Below, in pieces: positions 63,987 to 64,000 of a stretch of DNA of 64,000 nucleotides (its first letter is position 1; every line of letters starts with the position of its first letter). The notes below the pieces were generated by a model. It had not been told where the DNA came from. It saw only the letters and a list, made by a program, of their open reading frames with translations, and ran no database searches. The stretch spans positions 124,001 through 188,000 of the forward strand of contig NZ_JAMXLH010000078.1 in assembly GCF_024281035.1 (NCBI RefSeq), given 5' to 3'. The stretch is from Paraburkholderia sp. (GTDB taxonomy: Bacteria > Pseudomonadota > Gammaproteobacteria > Burkholderiales > Burkholderiaceae). The position numbers were made by a program, and so were the translations under genes.

Positions 63987-64000
63987 GCGGCCTCCTCGTG

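Noticed and set aside
1..64000. CRISPR arrays, insertion sequences, rRNA
   Set aside because: No regularly spaced repeats, transposase frames or rRNA sequence were noticed.

Overview
The window reads as chromosomal DNA of a GC-rich Burkholderiaceae bacterium, most likely Paraburkholderia or Caballeronia. Support comes from uniform GC-rich codon use, two Burkholderia-type trimeric porins, a DUF4148 protein, a phasin, a cyo oxidase, a Fiu/PiuC iron pair and a non-phosphorylative sugar-acid locus. No tRNA, rRNA, insertion sequence or CRISPR array was seen.

1-15.4 kb, + strand: the tail half of a Mu/BcepMu- and P2-like contractile element (prophage or tailocin; head, lysis and integration genes would lie to the left). 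The order is gp37-like (cut by the window edge), small protein, sheath, tube, a terminator, chaperone E with an out-of-frame E' extension, tape measure, U, X, D, V, W, J, I and a short collar protein. It ends in a tandemly duplicated pair: a beta-helix spike plus a 137-residue partner. The duplication breakpoint left a scar of the collar gene, and the first spike has three 105-bp (35-residue) stalk repeats where the second has one.

15.4-24.4 kb: cyoABCD (minus strand) with an ANR/FNR-like box over its promoter; a long gap with an orphan terminator; a catalase divergent from a phasin whose promoter is flanked by two near-identical 17-mers; and a FadR-type GntR regulator.

24.5-41.3 kb: a sugar-acid catabolic locus. 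It holds an aldose epimerase-like protein, an SMP-30 lactonase, an RraA-like protein, an MFS carrier, a uronate dehydrogenase, a TRAP transporter, a porin, an IlvD/Edd dehydratase, a fossil ABC transporter, a 2-oxoglutarate semialdehyde dehydrogenase and a DapA-family enzyme. Uronate -> aldarolactone -> aldarate -> keto-deoxy acid -> 2-oxoglutarate semialdehyde -> 2-oxoglutarate is a coherent reading. Four copies of GTTGT-N3-ACAAC (three perfect) stand before its minus-strand units and look like operators for the GntR regulator. A MoaD-like protein ending in Gly-Gly and a BNR-repeat propeller protein are embedded in it.

41.4-55.1 kb: small secreted proteins, a chemoreceptor, DNA polymerase II, then a signalling block: two paralogous orphan NarL-type regulators, an EAL protein, a membrane GGDEF cyclase, a globin-GAF-EAL protein and a CBS protein.

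55.5-64 kb: a Fur-box-preceded TonB receptor / Sel1 / PiuC iron operon, small unknown proteins, a BON protein, a second porin and the end of a catechol meta-cleavage operon (dmpH, dmpI, dmpD order), which continues beyond the right edge.
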